64,000 nucleotides of DNA, from positions 3,302,633 through 3,366,632 of the forward strand of contig OX345649.1 of NCBI GenBank assembly GCA_947044365.1, written 5' to 3'. The notes beneath the pieces are model-generated. The model did no database searches. It had not been told where the DNA came from and worked only from the letters and a program-made list of their open reading frames with translations. Shown in pieces: positions 1 through 13,700 of the stretch. Numbering within the stretch: the first letter of the stretch is position 1; each line of letters starts with the position of its first letter. Source of the stretch: Petrosia ficiformis. Its lineage: Eukaryota; Porifera; Demospongiae; Haplosclerida; Petrosiidae. A program made the translations under genes and the position numbers.

Positions 1-409
1 ACATGTATGTTGCAAATAATCATATCACCACCTTATTTAATACATCACAATATTGCGATATCACAAACAAAACTAAATTGACATTTAACTAATGTAACAT
101 GACATAAAATTAGTTTTCATACACACTATTGACTCTGTCTATTAGGAGGAGAAACAACAGTAAAAACTTTTTAATTTTGGCTAGCATCCTGTATATTAAT
201 TTGAAGTTACTACTATACATACCTCAAATTAAGGATACTATATCATATATAATAATGGCAATAATAGCATGAAGTATCTAATGTTATAGTCGCTCAAACG
301 TAGTCAGTAGAAAAGAAGATAAGCCTTTGTATAAATTAGTCATTCATCCAAGAGATTTTGTGATAAACATTAGTGAACATGATACATGTTATATTAAACA
401 GAGACTCAC
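1..409. other. intron of RAB3GAP2, no recognisable content
   Basis: This left-edge stretch is AT-rich and lies beyond the donor of the 410-479 exon. I see no further exon, RNA gene or clear repeat in it. The next RAB3GAP2 exon would lie to the left of the window. Confidence 0.5.
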
Positions 410-2504
410 CTTGTGTTAATTTGACAGATGGTACCTCAGTGATATAGTCCAATGCCAGTGATAACAGAGTGGATCTCTCCTATACATAAAATATAAAAGA
501 AAGTTAGTTTTAGTATATTTCCTTAACATAACCATTAAAGGTAATCAGGGGAACTAGAATAATTAAAATTTCAATAAAATCAAAGTCATGTAGAGATGAC
601 GAATGTATATATAACAAGGTGGGAATGATATCACTTTTCATTATTATTGTTGCAGGAAAGGTTTAAGTGATATACAGTGTATTTAATTATTGTTATCATC
701 TTTTGTTAGTATACTTTTCATACATTTAATTATATTCGTTATCACTACTCACCTGGATTTTTGTAGAAAAGTTTATATATTATACATATATGTGTCATAT
801 ACATGTTGTATATGTAGTTAAGGAAGTTGCTTTCTATCTGGAGGCTTGGTCAATTTATGGTATGGTAAATAAAAGAGCATACACTCAGTTATAATCTACA
901 AACAAGCAGAAAGAAGCACCTTATAGAAACTGCAACTGTATGTAAGGACTACTGTTGCAAAAATTATACAACAAACTTCAAAAATGAAAAAAGATAATAG
1001 TTTGTAGGTCAGTTTATTAAATATCAGCCTTCATCAACAATAAAGACTACAGTGATTGTAATGGTGAAGACATTTGTCTCTCATGTTCCTAAAAGTAACT
1101 TATCTTTCATACACTACATCTCTCACCTCTGATTTGGAATCACTCCATTGAAGGGCAGCTTGAAATCCACAATACAGTAATATATTACTAGTAGACAGAC
1201 TATGTGGTAGAGCATCAGATAGAGATTGTATACGCTGTATCACATTCTTAGATTCTCTTGATTCCTGACCATGGCTCTTTTCTTTGTTTATTTCTAATAT
1301 AAGTTTACTGGGTATTCTACGAGATATGAGACTTCTGGCAATACAATGACCAATAAGAGCAGGTCCACTAGTTTGTAATGTTGACACACACACTCCTTGA
1401 TCTTCATCTATGATTAGAAGTAAATGTACATCAGTCATTGTGAAAATAATAAATAGTGATTAAATCTATGTACAAAGTACAAGTACAAGTACAAGTACAA
1501 GTACATGTACATGTACATGTACATGTACCTGGTGAAGTACTTGTGTTCTTTTGGTATGGTCAGATGTATAGTACATGTGTATGACTGTATGTTCAGTTTT
1601 TCAAAATCTTTAGTGTTTGCAGTATGTCTACTTTCTCAAAATTTATAATTATTATAGTTATTATATTAGAAGGCATTTTACGTCTTAAAGTCAACAAAAA
1701 AGTGCTTTTTATTGGCTAATTTTCATTTTAGTTAGATGACTCATCAATTTGCTAAAGATCCATATTCACAATACTTAGTACATTATCACTGCATTTTTTA
1801 GAATATTTTTGCTATTATTACACTATGATGGGTTTTCAGAGAAGCCTCAAAATTGTGCTTGTGTAATGTGCATAAGTCTACCTACATTCCATTCTAACAA
1901 GCACTATATGCTCAACCAATTCCCCATTCAACCAAGGTAACATGGACACACTATATACATGTATGTTACATGTGGATCTGCCTATTTTCATTATCTATAC
2001 CTCCAAACAGCATCTTAATTCTTAGTTTATTCAAATCTAAACTTCCTTCTTCTTCCTCTTCTTCTTCCTCACAAGTAACAAAAAGTACAGGAGGTAATGA
2101 TTGAAGAGCTTTTGAACCAGTCAATAGTGACAGATTAGTTAATAATTCCAAATGTTCACACAGATTAGCCCATTGTTCAGTCTCAATAGTCAATGTTTCC
2201 CATTCTTCCTCCTCCTCCTCTTCAGCATCTGTTTCTTTCTCTCTCGGATCTACTTTTACTTCTTTGATAGTTGTAATAATCTAGTGAATATGAGGCTAGT
2301 AGTAACTTGAATCATGAACTAAATCTGCACTACCTCTGTGTTATGTACTGCTTTAGATAAGTGTTGACACAGAATGGCTGCTAAGAGGGCATGTCCTGAG
2401 AGACAACTATTAGAAATAATCTTTTGAAGCTCATACCAAAAACTTGTTTCATCTATTATTTGATATAATTATTAATAAATTATATATAATTACATATACA
2501 TATA

Positions 2505-2546
<42 letters not shown>

Positions 2547-4091
2547 CTAGCAGAGTGAAAGATCAGTCTACTTCCAACTCATACATGTATCATCAAGGCA
2601 TATTGACATCGGATCACCTAATAATAATTAATACATGATTATACTGTATGTAACGTAATAATGAACTGAAACTTGACACACAGAAAAAAAAAAAGAACAG
2701 AAAAGATAATAATTATTACAATCATGAAAGTGGCGCAGGTAAAAAGATTGTTGGTCATTCCATATTGACATTGTTCTGAGGTCAAGGTGAATAAGTTTAC
2801 AGAGTTCTAAAGATAGAGCTCTAAGGATATTGTAACAATAGAATTATTATAACAGTCAGATGAATCTATCATTACTGGGAATATTAGTATACTAAAAAGA
2901 GAAAGTGTGTAGGAATAATTATTATACAGTGCTATACCTTTTGATATTAAACCGAGTATAGACAATGTTAGAGTGCTAAGTGCTTGCACTAATAGAATAG
3001 GATTAGATTCAGAAATACTTCCATTTAGCCACACCTTCAGCAAAAGCATCTAAAGAATTGTTAACAAATAATTATAACTAATATTAATAGGAGAGGTGAT
3101 ATTAACTCACTAATAAATTAGAAGGTGAGATACAAGAATCTTCAAATATCATTTGTATGTCTTGACTAGAACTTGGAAATGTTAACAATTGCTGTACAAA
3201 AAATAGAATAAAATATTATGAAAGTCAAATTATAATTACAAGTATAAACCTATTATAAATGGTCAGGCTTTAATAATCCTCAAGCACACATGGGTCATCA
3301 AAAGATATTGTGAAATGGAATTGGGACTTTATTAACAAATCATCTATTTAATTTATTGGAATCGTAGAGCGGAAATCTATTTCATAGCATTATTTATTAT
3401 ACATCATAACATTACATTAGCACCATTAGGTATATACTATAGGTACGTGCTAAAAGCAAAGTCAATTCTCATTAATATACTGAATGATGAAGAAATTGAG
3501 TACCTTATAAGACCCTTCTACTCTCTTCATGTATCCACACTTACAATGTAGTTGAACTTCTCCACTTTACAATCATTATTATTCTCTTTTCTATCTATAA
3601 TTCACTAACCATGAATATGAACTCAGCCAAGTCTTTTAGTGTTGATTCTGCTAAATCCATTTTCAACGATACACTTTCTGTAGCTGAAATATTTTTTGTA
3701 TAATCTATAGCCTTCATTTGAGGTAGCAAGCAATCAACTACATCATCTAATGTACTAAAACACTTAATGAAATCACACAGGTGCACTTGCTGTCTAACAC
3801 GTTTAACAGGTTCATACGACTGGAAATACGGGTTGATCAATGAAGTGATATGTTTAGCAGGAAATGATGCCAAGCCACAGCATTGCTCCAGAGTCTGAGG
3901 TTATGAACAAATGAAAAGAACAATACAATATAATATGATCATACAAGTGTCCATTTGTTAATAATGATAACTATTAATTTTATGAGTTTACCACCATAAT
4001 TACTGCTAATTCAGATGAATGGACATGCTGATAGATAGAGGTTGATAGCGACATAAATAGAGAAATACACATGTATATAGATGCGATAGAC

Positions 4092-4145
<54 letters not shown>

Positions 4146-7100
4146 AAAATTCTGGATGAAAACTCGCACTACATTGTAAATGTGGAAAGATGGGATATAC
4201 ATACACAGAGAGGTATATATATAATTAACCTTGGTTAATGTTTCAGTAGATTCAACAATGTTTGCTCCTCTTTCATTAGTTGTGTTACATTCTTCAATAT
4301 TAAAATAGAACTGAGACAAGCACCTCAAACTCTTAAAATGATTATGCAACTTCATTGGAACTGTGTCTAGAACATAATTTAGTTTTGAGTTCATTAACTA
4401 GGAGGTACATGTATATACATGTATATATTTATTATCAATGTATGATGGATCATGCCTTTATGTAATAAATAGGTGACTATTGATTAGATTAACTGTACAA
4501 TATTAAAAGACTAATATGAAAATAGTAACTCTATACTTACAATTATCATCAGATATAGTTCTATACACAGAGATATTCAATATTTTCCTGACAACCTCTT
4601 TTGATATATTCGATCCAGAATTGGAATAACCATCAATTACAACTTTTATAATCTAATGGTGTGTATATATGTGTAAGTGATATAGCAATCCATGAAAGCA
4701 CTTGTTTATAGTTTAAAGTATTCAATGAAAACAGTAAAACATCCATGTACATGTACATGTATATGCAAAAAACATATTTGTCAGAGTGCTATGTACTGGG
4801 GGAGTGTGGGTTGCTCCCCCCAAACAAAAGTCTCTAGGTAGAACCTTGTTAATATAAACTATTGATACATGATGATAGTAATGCTTTGCCAATCTCACCT
4901 AACATAAATAAATGATAAATTCTGATTAATAAGACTGAAGGTCGAGTGGCCCTGTGTTTGATTCGCAGTGACTACTAGTATTTTACAGTCCTATTGACTA
5001 GAATTTAGCATTTGCAATGATAATAATAGTTATAACAGCACATGTACATTAAAATATGATATTTAAACACTCATTTATTAAATGTATGCATACATTTAAT
5101 AGAAGGTATGGTGCACAGTGATAATGATAACATAACTGGCTTTATCAATAATAGTAGTGTGTGTGTGTGTGCTTGCAACATACACATCAAAAAATATTTT
5201 AAATGTTGTCTGATATATCTTCTACCAAATATAACATTTTAAATTCTGAAAATCTAAATATTTGGAATCCAGGAAAAATTATTGTTTGTGGTGATAATTG
5301 CACAATTATTGGATACTTATTTATATTTCGTTCAACAATCAAATTGATACTTTTCGCCTCTAAAGGTATAGCATAATAACATGAAATAATTCATTACTTA
5401 TTAGCATTAAGGATAGGTAATTATGAAAATATGATTCAACCAATTTGGGAAAACCACACTTATGGTGCATAAGAAACTCTTACCTTTTAACACTCACTAT
5501 TCAGCCATTTTATATACAAAGTTGATGAACCTAAGAGGAACATTAACAAGTCTTCCTGGAACCACAATTCATTGGCTTCCTGTCCAAAATGGTTGAATAG
5601 CAAGTGTTTGAAGGTAAGCGTTTTTTCAAAATTACTATGCGCCACAAGTGTGGTTTTCCCAAACTGGTTTACAACTATTGTCTGTGGTGATAATTGCATG
5701 ATTATTGAATACTTATGTAGATTTCGTCCAACAATCAAATTGATACCATTTATATGCCAAGTAAGCAGTGTTAAAAAACCTGATTTAGATGTGATAGTAC
5801 TGAAAACATGAATTTATGGCACAATAATTCAATGACAAGAATATGGCATATGATTATAACAGGAGCACATCATGATAATCAAAATATTGACCATCCCTCA
5901 GTAGCAGGTATCAATATTAATAACACATTTTATAAGTTTATAAGTACATACGGAGTTTGGATATAAAAAAATGATAAGCAAAATAATGTAAAAATCTTGT
6001 TACACAATATAAACAGAACACAAATAAGATTAATGATATATAATAATTATGTCGAAAACATAGTTTTATATGAACTCAATTAATGTACCTAGTAGTATAG
6101 TTATAAGTGTTAGTTAGTGTTCATGTACCTCTTGTAATGTTTGAGAAGACTTGACAGATAAAGCAACTTCTTCTACAAGAGTCTCATCACCTGATTAATA
6201 AATATATACATTGTATTATCAGTTGAGCTCCAGCTATGATTTTGCAAAAAGGGAATTTTCCTGCAAAATATTTTTATCCTTTAATTTCTCGCTGTTCCAA
6301 CATTTTATACAGGAAGTCCATGAAATTTTATATATAAAATGGTGGAATAGTGAGTATTTAATTAAGGTAAGCATTTGATCAAAATCAATTTGCTGGAAAG
6401 ATCCCTTTTGAAACTTCGGTCACAATCGCTACATTTAATTAGCTCATGTGCAGTTTTTGTATTACATGAAAATTCATGTGCCTAGCATGCTAGTAAAAGG
6501 CATAGAAACAATTAACAAACAAACACATGCGACTGTTACAGTATTAGCTTTCTCACCTGCACATGCGACTGTTACAGTATTAGCTTTCTCACCTGAACAT
6601 ATTGCTTGATCAAGCTTGAGAATCATGTGAGAATCATGTGACCTTGGACTGCTACGTCTATAAAAGTGATGGAGTACAATAATTAGTTATATGTAACACA
6701 ACTGATCATCATAGAATCACATGTACAGTGATCATTAAATAGATTCATGTTTTAATTAATTCATCCCTATGATTGGTTTTGGTATACACTTTTGAAGAGC
6801 TGTTTTTATGGCCCGTAGGGCCATCCCTATGATTGTTTTCCCACGGGTTTGAACTATATATATATATATATTTTTTTTTTCTTGTGTCCACTTCGCGAGT
6901 ACGTGTTGTATACGTAGTTAAGGAAGTTTCGTCATTCCTGGATCCCGGGGGCTCGGTCAATTAATGGGCGTGGCGCGTAATAGAACGCGTGCTCGAATTC
7001 AGCAGAAAGAAAGCATACAGACCCAAGTAGCTTACATAGAAACTGGAACTAATAGCTAGCTATTCTGCCTGAAATATATTCCTAAAGTTCTACAAGGTCC

Positions 7101-7707
7101 TTTGAAAGGTAAGGAGAGTAGATAATCAAAATAATAACTATAATAGGGTGTTGTGTTTCAGTCATGATAAAGTCAGCCATGATTACTGAATGCTGGACAC
7201 CATAAAGCAATCATAGGGATACTTTTTTTCTCTATATACACTTGTTTTTTAGCCCTATGAACACAGTAGAAGTTAGCTTCATTAATAAAAAGTTCATCAG
7301 ATGGTGAACCATAAATCCCTATATACATGTATAATAGATTGTTGGTTTCAGACACGAGAAAGTCATCCTCATATGGTCACCACAGCCAATCATAGGGATA
7401 CTTTCCCTCCATCTTGTTTCCAAGTAGTTAACACCTTGTGTTGCTTACTTGATTAATGCTGGAAATGGTACACTGAATGTTAGTAATCTCCCATCAGCAC
7501 TCAACAGTAAGGCTCTATCTCCAACTCCTTTTGTATGTGAACCGAGTTCTCTAAGCAAATCTTCAGTACCAAACATACACTGAGTGGAATATAAGAGTCT
7601 GCAACCTTTACCAACTTGAAATGCAGCTACTCTGTCACCTGCTTGTACAGGCCAAAACTAGGGAGAAAAAGAGGAATGATAAAAACATTAGTTTTGTTAT
7701 AATAATT

Positions 7708-7791
<84 letters not shown>

Positions 7792-10715
7792 ATTATACAT
7801 TACCTCTAAAATTCCTCTTCTTGATGCATATATAGAGAGACATTGAGCTCTTCTGCTAATTTCTGATGGATCAGATACTGCTAGCCAACCACACTGAGCA
7901 TCTCTATAACCTGAATATAAATATAGAGCAACTGAATGTTGCATGACCCTCCCCAGTTGCTATAATTATAATTCAGAAGTTCAAAGACTCATATAAATGA
8001 ACATAATTATAATATATAGTTTGTAGCTATGTAGTGGATATATATACTATTATATAACCAAAACATTTACAATAGTAATTATAACTGTTTGGGTGGTGTA
8101 CATTAACATTTTAGTTGTGAACATTATATAAGTATTTATTACTTCATTTATAAGATATCTGGTTATGTTTTTGGAGGAAAAAATTCAAGTTTGATTTTCA
8201 CTATTATATTTATTTGTATTATAATTATTTTGCAACAATTGTACGAAATAATGAAAATCTTTTGCAACAATTGTTTCTATGAAATAGTGATTATATTGTT
8301 TTGCAACAAATCTTTATGTTACATATTCAAACCTTCTAACTTGCTTTGTTGGAAAGAGGAGTCGTTTAGACAGCCAGTGATGTAAACTCTTGCTTCGTTA
8401 GATGCAGGAAGAGTCTGGAAGACTGAACGAAGCCACACCTAGTGCCTTTCTTACCCTTTGTCAGCTTCATAACTTTCAAAGTATACATGTTCAAAGCTTC
8501 TAACTTGCTTTGGAGTCGTTAAGACAGCCAGTGATGTAAAACTCTTGCTTCGTTAGATGCAGGAAGAGTCTGGAAGACTGAAAGAAGCCACACCTAGCAG
8601 CTTTCTCGCCCTTTTCTTGCCCTTTTTGATAGCTTGTAGTATAGTGGAGAAAATATTAGTGAGTGCTCGTTCTTGCCACTTCGGAGGAGTATATACATGC
8701 CAAGTGTGGAAGTCCAGGAACGTCCAGTTTTTGCGGTAGAGCGGAGTAGGACACACAGACACACAAACAGAAAGTTTTCCAAACTATTTACTGTAACCCT
8801 CCCGAGGGGGAGGGTCAAAAATACATAAATACATAAATCAGTCATTTGTCAAATAATAATTTTATGAAACTCTTATCTTTAAATGATCATTACTGAGCCA
8901 TTCTGTACAGGAAACTAACCAAATTTGGAATTTAGATAGAGCTCTTCATGGATACCAGATATCATTGGTTAGCTGTACACAATCGCTGAATGATGAGCAT
9001 TTAAATATATGTGTTTTGACAAAATTCTTATTTGACAAATGACTAATTATTGCATCCACAGTCACAATTATTATAATATTAAACATGTGAATACTAAAGA
9101 GGAATGTTTAATGTTCATGAACAACTATAAATATAGTGTTTACCTTTCCAAATTCTTCTGATCACAAGATTTCCAGTGTCTAACAGCATAACTCTTCCAA
9201 ATTCATCCACTAATGCAGCAAGGTTTCCAATAGGAGATACAACTACACTATAAATCTGACGTCTTGGATCCGGTATATTAGTACTGAGTAAAGAGAATCA
9301 TTATGTTATATGGTGATACAAGTCACCATTTATATGTGAGGGGATGAACTTTAATAGTAATGAGGTGATGGAGTTATCAGGAATACTATGGAAATAAGGG
9401 TTTGTACACAGGTGGGGAGGGGCACCCAGGGATTCCCACATCCATAGCAAGTTCCCCCACTCCAGAAGTCCCAAAGTATAATACTGAATATTAGCTATTA
9501 TGACTGGTATTTAGAAACAACATCCGCAACTACAAGCCTTATTAGGCCCCAGAAGCAAAATCAAAGCTTTCAAAGTGTGATCTGGAATCTTGTTGGCACT
9601 AATGACTTTACAGTGCTTAAAATAATGTCCAGCAATTAACCACTTTCCGGATATTTTGGCTTTTTGTCTCATTATTTATAAGAATAATACAGAACAGTAA
9701 CCTCACAGCAAGGTTAATTATTAGTCAAGAGTAGTCATGGCCTAGTGGGTTACTTCTACATGTATATCTCATAAGCCATTACTCAGTGCTGGTTTTCTGG
9801 ACAAAATTCACAATTTACTGTTCTAATATTGTTTGTCCAGATGCTTCTGCTAGATACTTTCAAAAACTATTTTGAGTGTTGCTTTACAAATTATCCAGTT
9901 AGTGTTTGGTATATATCCCAATAATTTGGTCTCTTGTAATCTAACCTCATTGGTAAATTCATTGTTGGTTTCTGCTTTTCTTCAGGAGTTTTTGCCTTGG
10001 TAGGAGTTTGTGACACATTCTTTCCACTTCCCCAACCAAACCATCCACCAGCTGCAGATAGTTTACCCATAACTGCACTAGTCATACGTGAAGCTACAGC
10101 ATGTACTACTTCTGACATGTTAAGTGTACCAGCATCCTGAGAGATAAAAAGTGTGCAAATAGCTTATAATATTACAAAGATACTATATAAAGATAATGTA
10201 TCAATTGTACTATTAAACTAAAAACAAAATCATTTCTACAAAAAGCATTGCAATAATAGATGTGTAACAAGTGTATATAGAGAAAAAACATCCCTATATT
10301 TGCTTTGTGATGACTATGTATTAAGCATTGCTGATGGCACTAGTGTCTCTACCTTTCTGTGTACTCGAAAGCAGGAGCCTGAAGAAGTAAGTGTAAGCCT
10401 GATTGCAGTCTAAATACACAGATCTTTGATGAACTGACTGAAGTACTCCTTCAAGGTTCTAAATGATGACTTCCTCGTGTCTGAAACTCAACAACTTATC
10501 ATACTTACTTGTTAAAGATTCTTGCATAATATTTATACTGTTTCTCTGCTATATACAACAGTTATTAGCAGTTTTACATCCTTTCTGTAGCTTCCTGGCT
10601 GGTCTAGCTCAAATGCGCATTCTTTTACGCGCCACGCCCATTAATTGACCGAGCCCCCGGGAATGACGCAACTTCCTTAACTACATATACAACACATAGT
10701 CACGCAAGTGACACA

Positions 10716-10753
<38 letters not shown>

Positions 10754-13700
10754 TTCAACCCTGTGGAAAGCAATTATAGGGATGGCCCTACGGGACGTAT
10801 TTATGCCTTACCCTACATTATGCAGTATCAGTAGTGTAAGTCAATAATGTCCACATTACATCAAGTGCATTGAGTATACAATCAGGAAATATATTGATCT
10901 AATTCCAAAAAACATTCCTTAGTACATTTCCAGTATCCAACATGGGTTTCAATGACACAATGAAACATCTTTTAAAAACAAATGCTTCTAAAATACATGT
11001 AATAAATATTTTTGATCTATTCATGAGGGATTAGGCCACCATTAGTCTCGGCCATTCTATATCAACTTATCAAGTTTAACTAAAATTAAACCACAGAGAT
11101 ACGTATTTATTTGTTACCTTAGTAATGCGATATAATGCAACCATTGGTTGTTCCCCAACAGTAATTAGTCTTGCTTCGGGGGAGGGGCCTGATCTTATCA
11201 CTGTATCATAACCTCCTAATACACTAGCTTCTCTCAGATAATCAAATGCAGACAATGTTGACTGACCTGAATGTAATAAAATGAAGAGAATTTAAATAAA
11301 ATGGGACGAGAATGCTGAAAGTTATGTACCATAATAACAAGATTAATTTCTAAATTAAATATAACTTATATTTTATTACCACACAATGAATGAAGGGTGT
11401 GTTAGTTATAGTGAAGTTAAAGGTTTCATGTCATCCCCATGATAACTTTCCATGACGTTTAATACACTTGTATCATATATGCATCGCATATGTAGTTACG
11501 TAATTCTGGGGGCTTGATCAATAATGAATGTCACATGCAATGAACACCCACAATGAGCTACAGAGGTTATACAAAAATAGCTAAAACAAAAGTCAGAAAA
11601 ATGTAAACTATGTACATGCACACCGTAGGTATCAGCTGAAGGAGGCCTACAGACTGAAATGTTAATTTCAGAATTATTATGTTTTAATAAAGGTCAGTAA
11701 CAACCACAAAGGGTTGTTGAGTCTCAGAGAGAATATTCTTGATGCCACAAAGCAACCATCATAGGGATACATAGTTATATATCTTGTTATAATGTGTAAT
11801 CTAATTTATACAGAATTATAAGAGTCTGAGGTAGTATCCCAAATAGATAACTAGTAATCGGGTTGCTATGGCAACCTAATCAGTTGAGCTATAATGCATG
11901 AAAAAACTGCAACCTTTTATGGCATCCCTATGATTGCTTTCCCACATATGGATTTGAAGTATACATATATACATATGTATGTGTGTGTGTGTGTTTGTGT
12001 CACATACATATTGTATATGTGGAACTCAGTCAATTAATAGGCATGGTGCATAGTGGAATGTGAATTTGAGCTCTACAAATGCTGTTTGCAGCTCACATAG
12101 AAACTAGAACTAATCACTGTTCTAGGTTAAATACATTCCTAAAGTTCTACAAGAACGTTTTAAAAGTGGATAATTGAAACAGTGTGATGTGTTTCAGACA
12201 TGAGAAAGTCAGCCATGATTACTGAATGATGACGTACACAATGAAGCAATTATAGGGACACTTTATCCATATATCTTGTTTTGTGTGATGTATTAGATGT
12301 TTTGTGATTTACCAATCAGTGCAACATCCTGCGTTGTAGTCTGTTCCTGAATATGGAACTTCTTATAACTAACAGCCACAACTGTCTCTGATGATAGATC
12401 AAAATCATCTGAAGAAAGAAAAATAAATTATTATGCATAAATTAGAAATTTCAAAATCAATTACAACATCTTATAGATGTAGATAGAGATACTGATGGAT
12501 AGATAGATGTATGAACCTTCGCTATTTCTCAAGACATTATGCTTTATCACTTCAGTCAGACTTAAACCATCCACAATACAAACAATACTTCCCTTTAATA
12601 GAACAGCAAGGTTACACTGTGAGAGGTCAATGACAAAAAAAGGTTAATATATATAATCTAAGGGATTTAGACCAAAAGCAATATGACCTACTCAGTGGAG
12701 GGGTGGTTACCTCTCTTCTATAATTTGGTATCCAGGTAGAGTGGTTATAAGTCTTCCTAGATACTGAATTTAGTTGGTCACATGACCAAGTGAGCATCAA
12801 AACATAAACAATTAGTTGAAAATTTCAAAATGAGATAGCCACCTTATTCGAGAGTGGGTCACAAATACATATATAATTATTGTTATTATCAACAAAGTGA
12901 AGTAGCTAAATGCTGAAACATGCAAAATATGGTAATTAAAATTGTTTAAGGATTCTGACAACTGATCTCCACAATTTATTTCATCCATTACAGCTTCATT
13001 TACATATTAGTGATACATGTGATGATGTGACAGCTTACCACACACTTCTCATCAACATTTGTACAAACTGTCGATCAACACAGCACACAAATAAGTACTA
13101 CACTACAGTATACAATCATGTAGCTAAGTTGATATTCATATTTATTAGAATGATTAAAGTCTGTTTGTATTCATGATGACCTCAAAATTAGGATATGATG
13201 ACTTGATATGTACTATAGTGTATAGTTTAATGTCACAAGATTATACAGTAACTCATTAATGAAGCTATGGATTGAAATTTGATACACACAAAAAAGAATA
13301 GGAAGGATAATTATATGAAAATGGTGCAAGTATATATAAAGATTTTTGGTCATTCCAAACTAAAAATATGAACATTTTTCTGAGGTCAAGGTGAACATGA
13401 ATAATCATTAGTATACTAGACTACATGTCTTACAGGTTGTATATAAGAGCTTTGACCATATGATGGGGCTTGAGACATCACTACTAGCTTCACAACTGCA
13501 TCAGAATGAAGCTGTTGAACAAGAACAGTTTTTCCGGTCTGTAATTATAAATTGAGAGAAGAGTTGGTAATATACGTACGAAAGAGAAGCATAATCAAAG
13601 AAAGAAATGATACAGATAATATAAAAAGAAGCAATGCTTTTAATAAGGCTATCAAATACTCTATTGGTCCTTATAGATGTAGACCATGCTGGGTTTTAGG

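Larger units (their letters stand above)
410..6190 (-). other. RAB3GAP2: RAB3GAP2 middle exon block (helical region)
   Basis: Further exons follow at about 6,125-6,190, 4,545-4,655, 4,228-4,395, 3,610-3,894, 3,118-3,193, 2,938-3,050, 2,333-2,440, 1,966-2,273, 1,129-1,412 and 410-479. They align in order with the helical middle of the vertebrate protein, for example VEEVALSVKSS with the family's LVKKLAALLKTK. The 1,966-2,273 exon has two acidic runs (about seven and eight Glu) around the conserved WETL...TEQWANL motif. In the 1,129-1,412 exon an ATG at 1,438 lies just upstream of the probable acceptor, so it is probably intronic and not a real start. Confidence 0.72.

Noticed and set aside
1413..1438. 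Internal ATG (MTDVHLLL) as a separate gene start
   Set aside because: An acceptor (CATAG) follows at about 1,413 and the downstream residues continue the RAB3GAP2 alignment, so this is intron sequence before an internal exon.
7621..7944. Frames encoding poly-VC or poly-HT
   Set aside because: They run through the GT microsatellite; the real coding part is the RAB3GAP2 exon at 7,804-7,910.
9735..9760. tRNA gene from the A-box-like TGGCCTAGTGG
   Set aside because: No matching B box or cloverleaf follows, so at most it is a decayed SINE.
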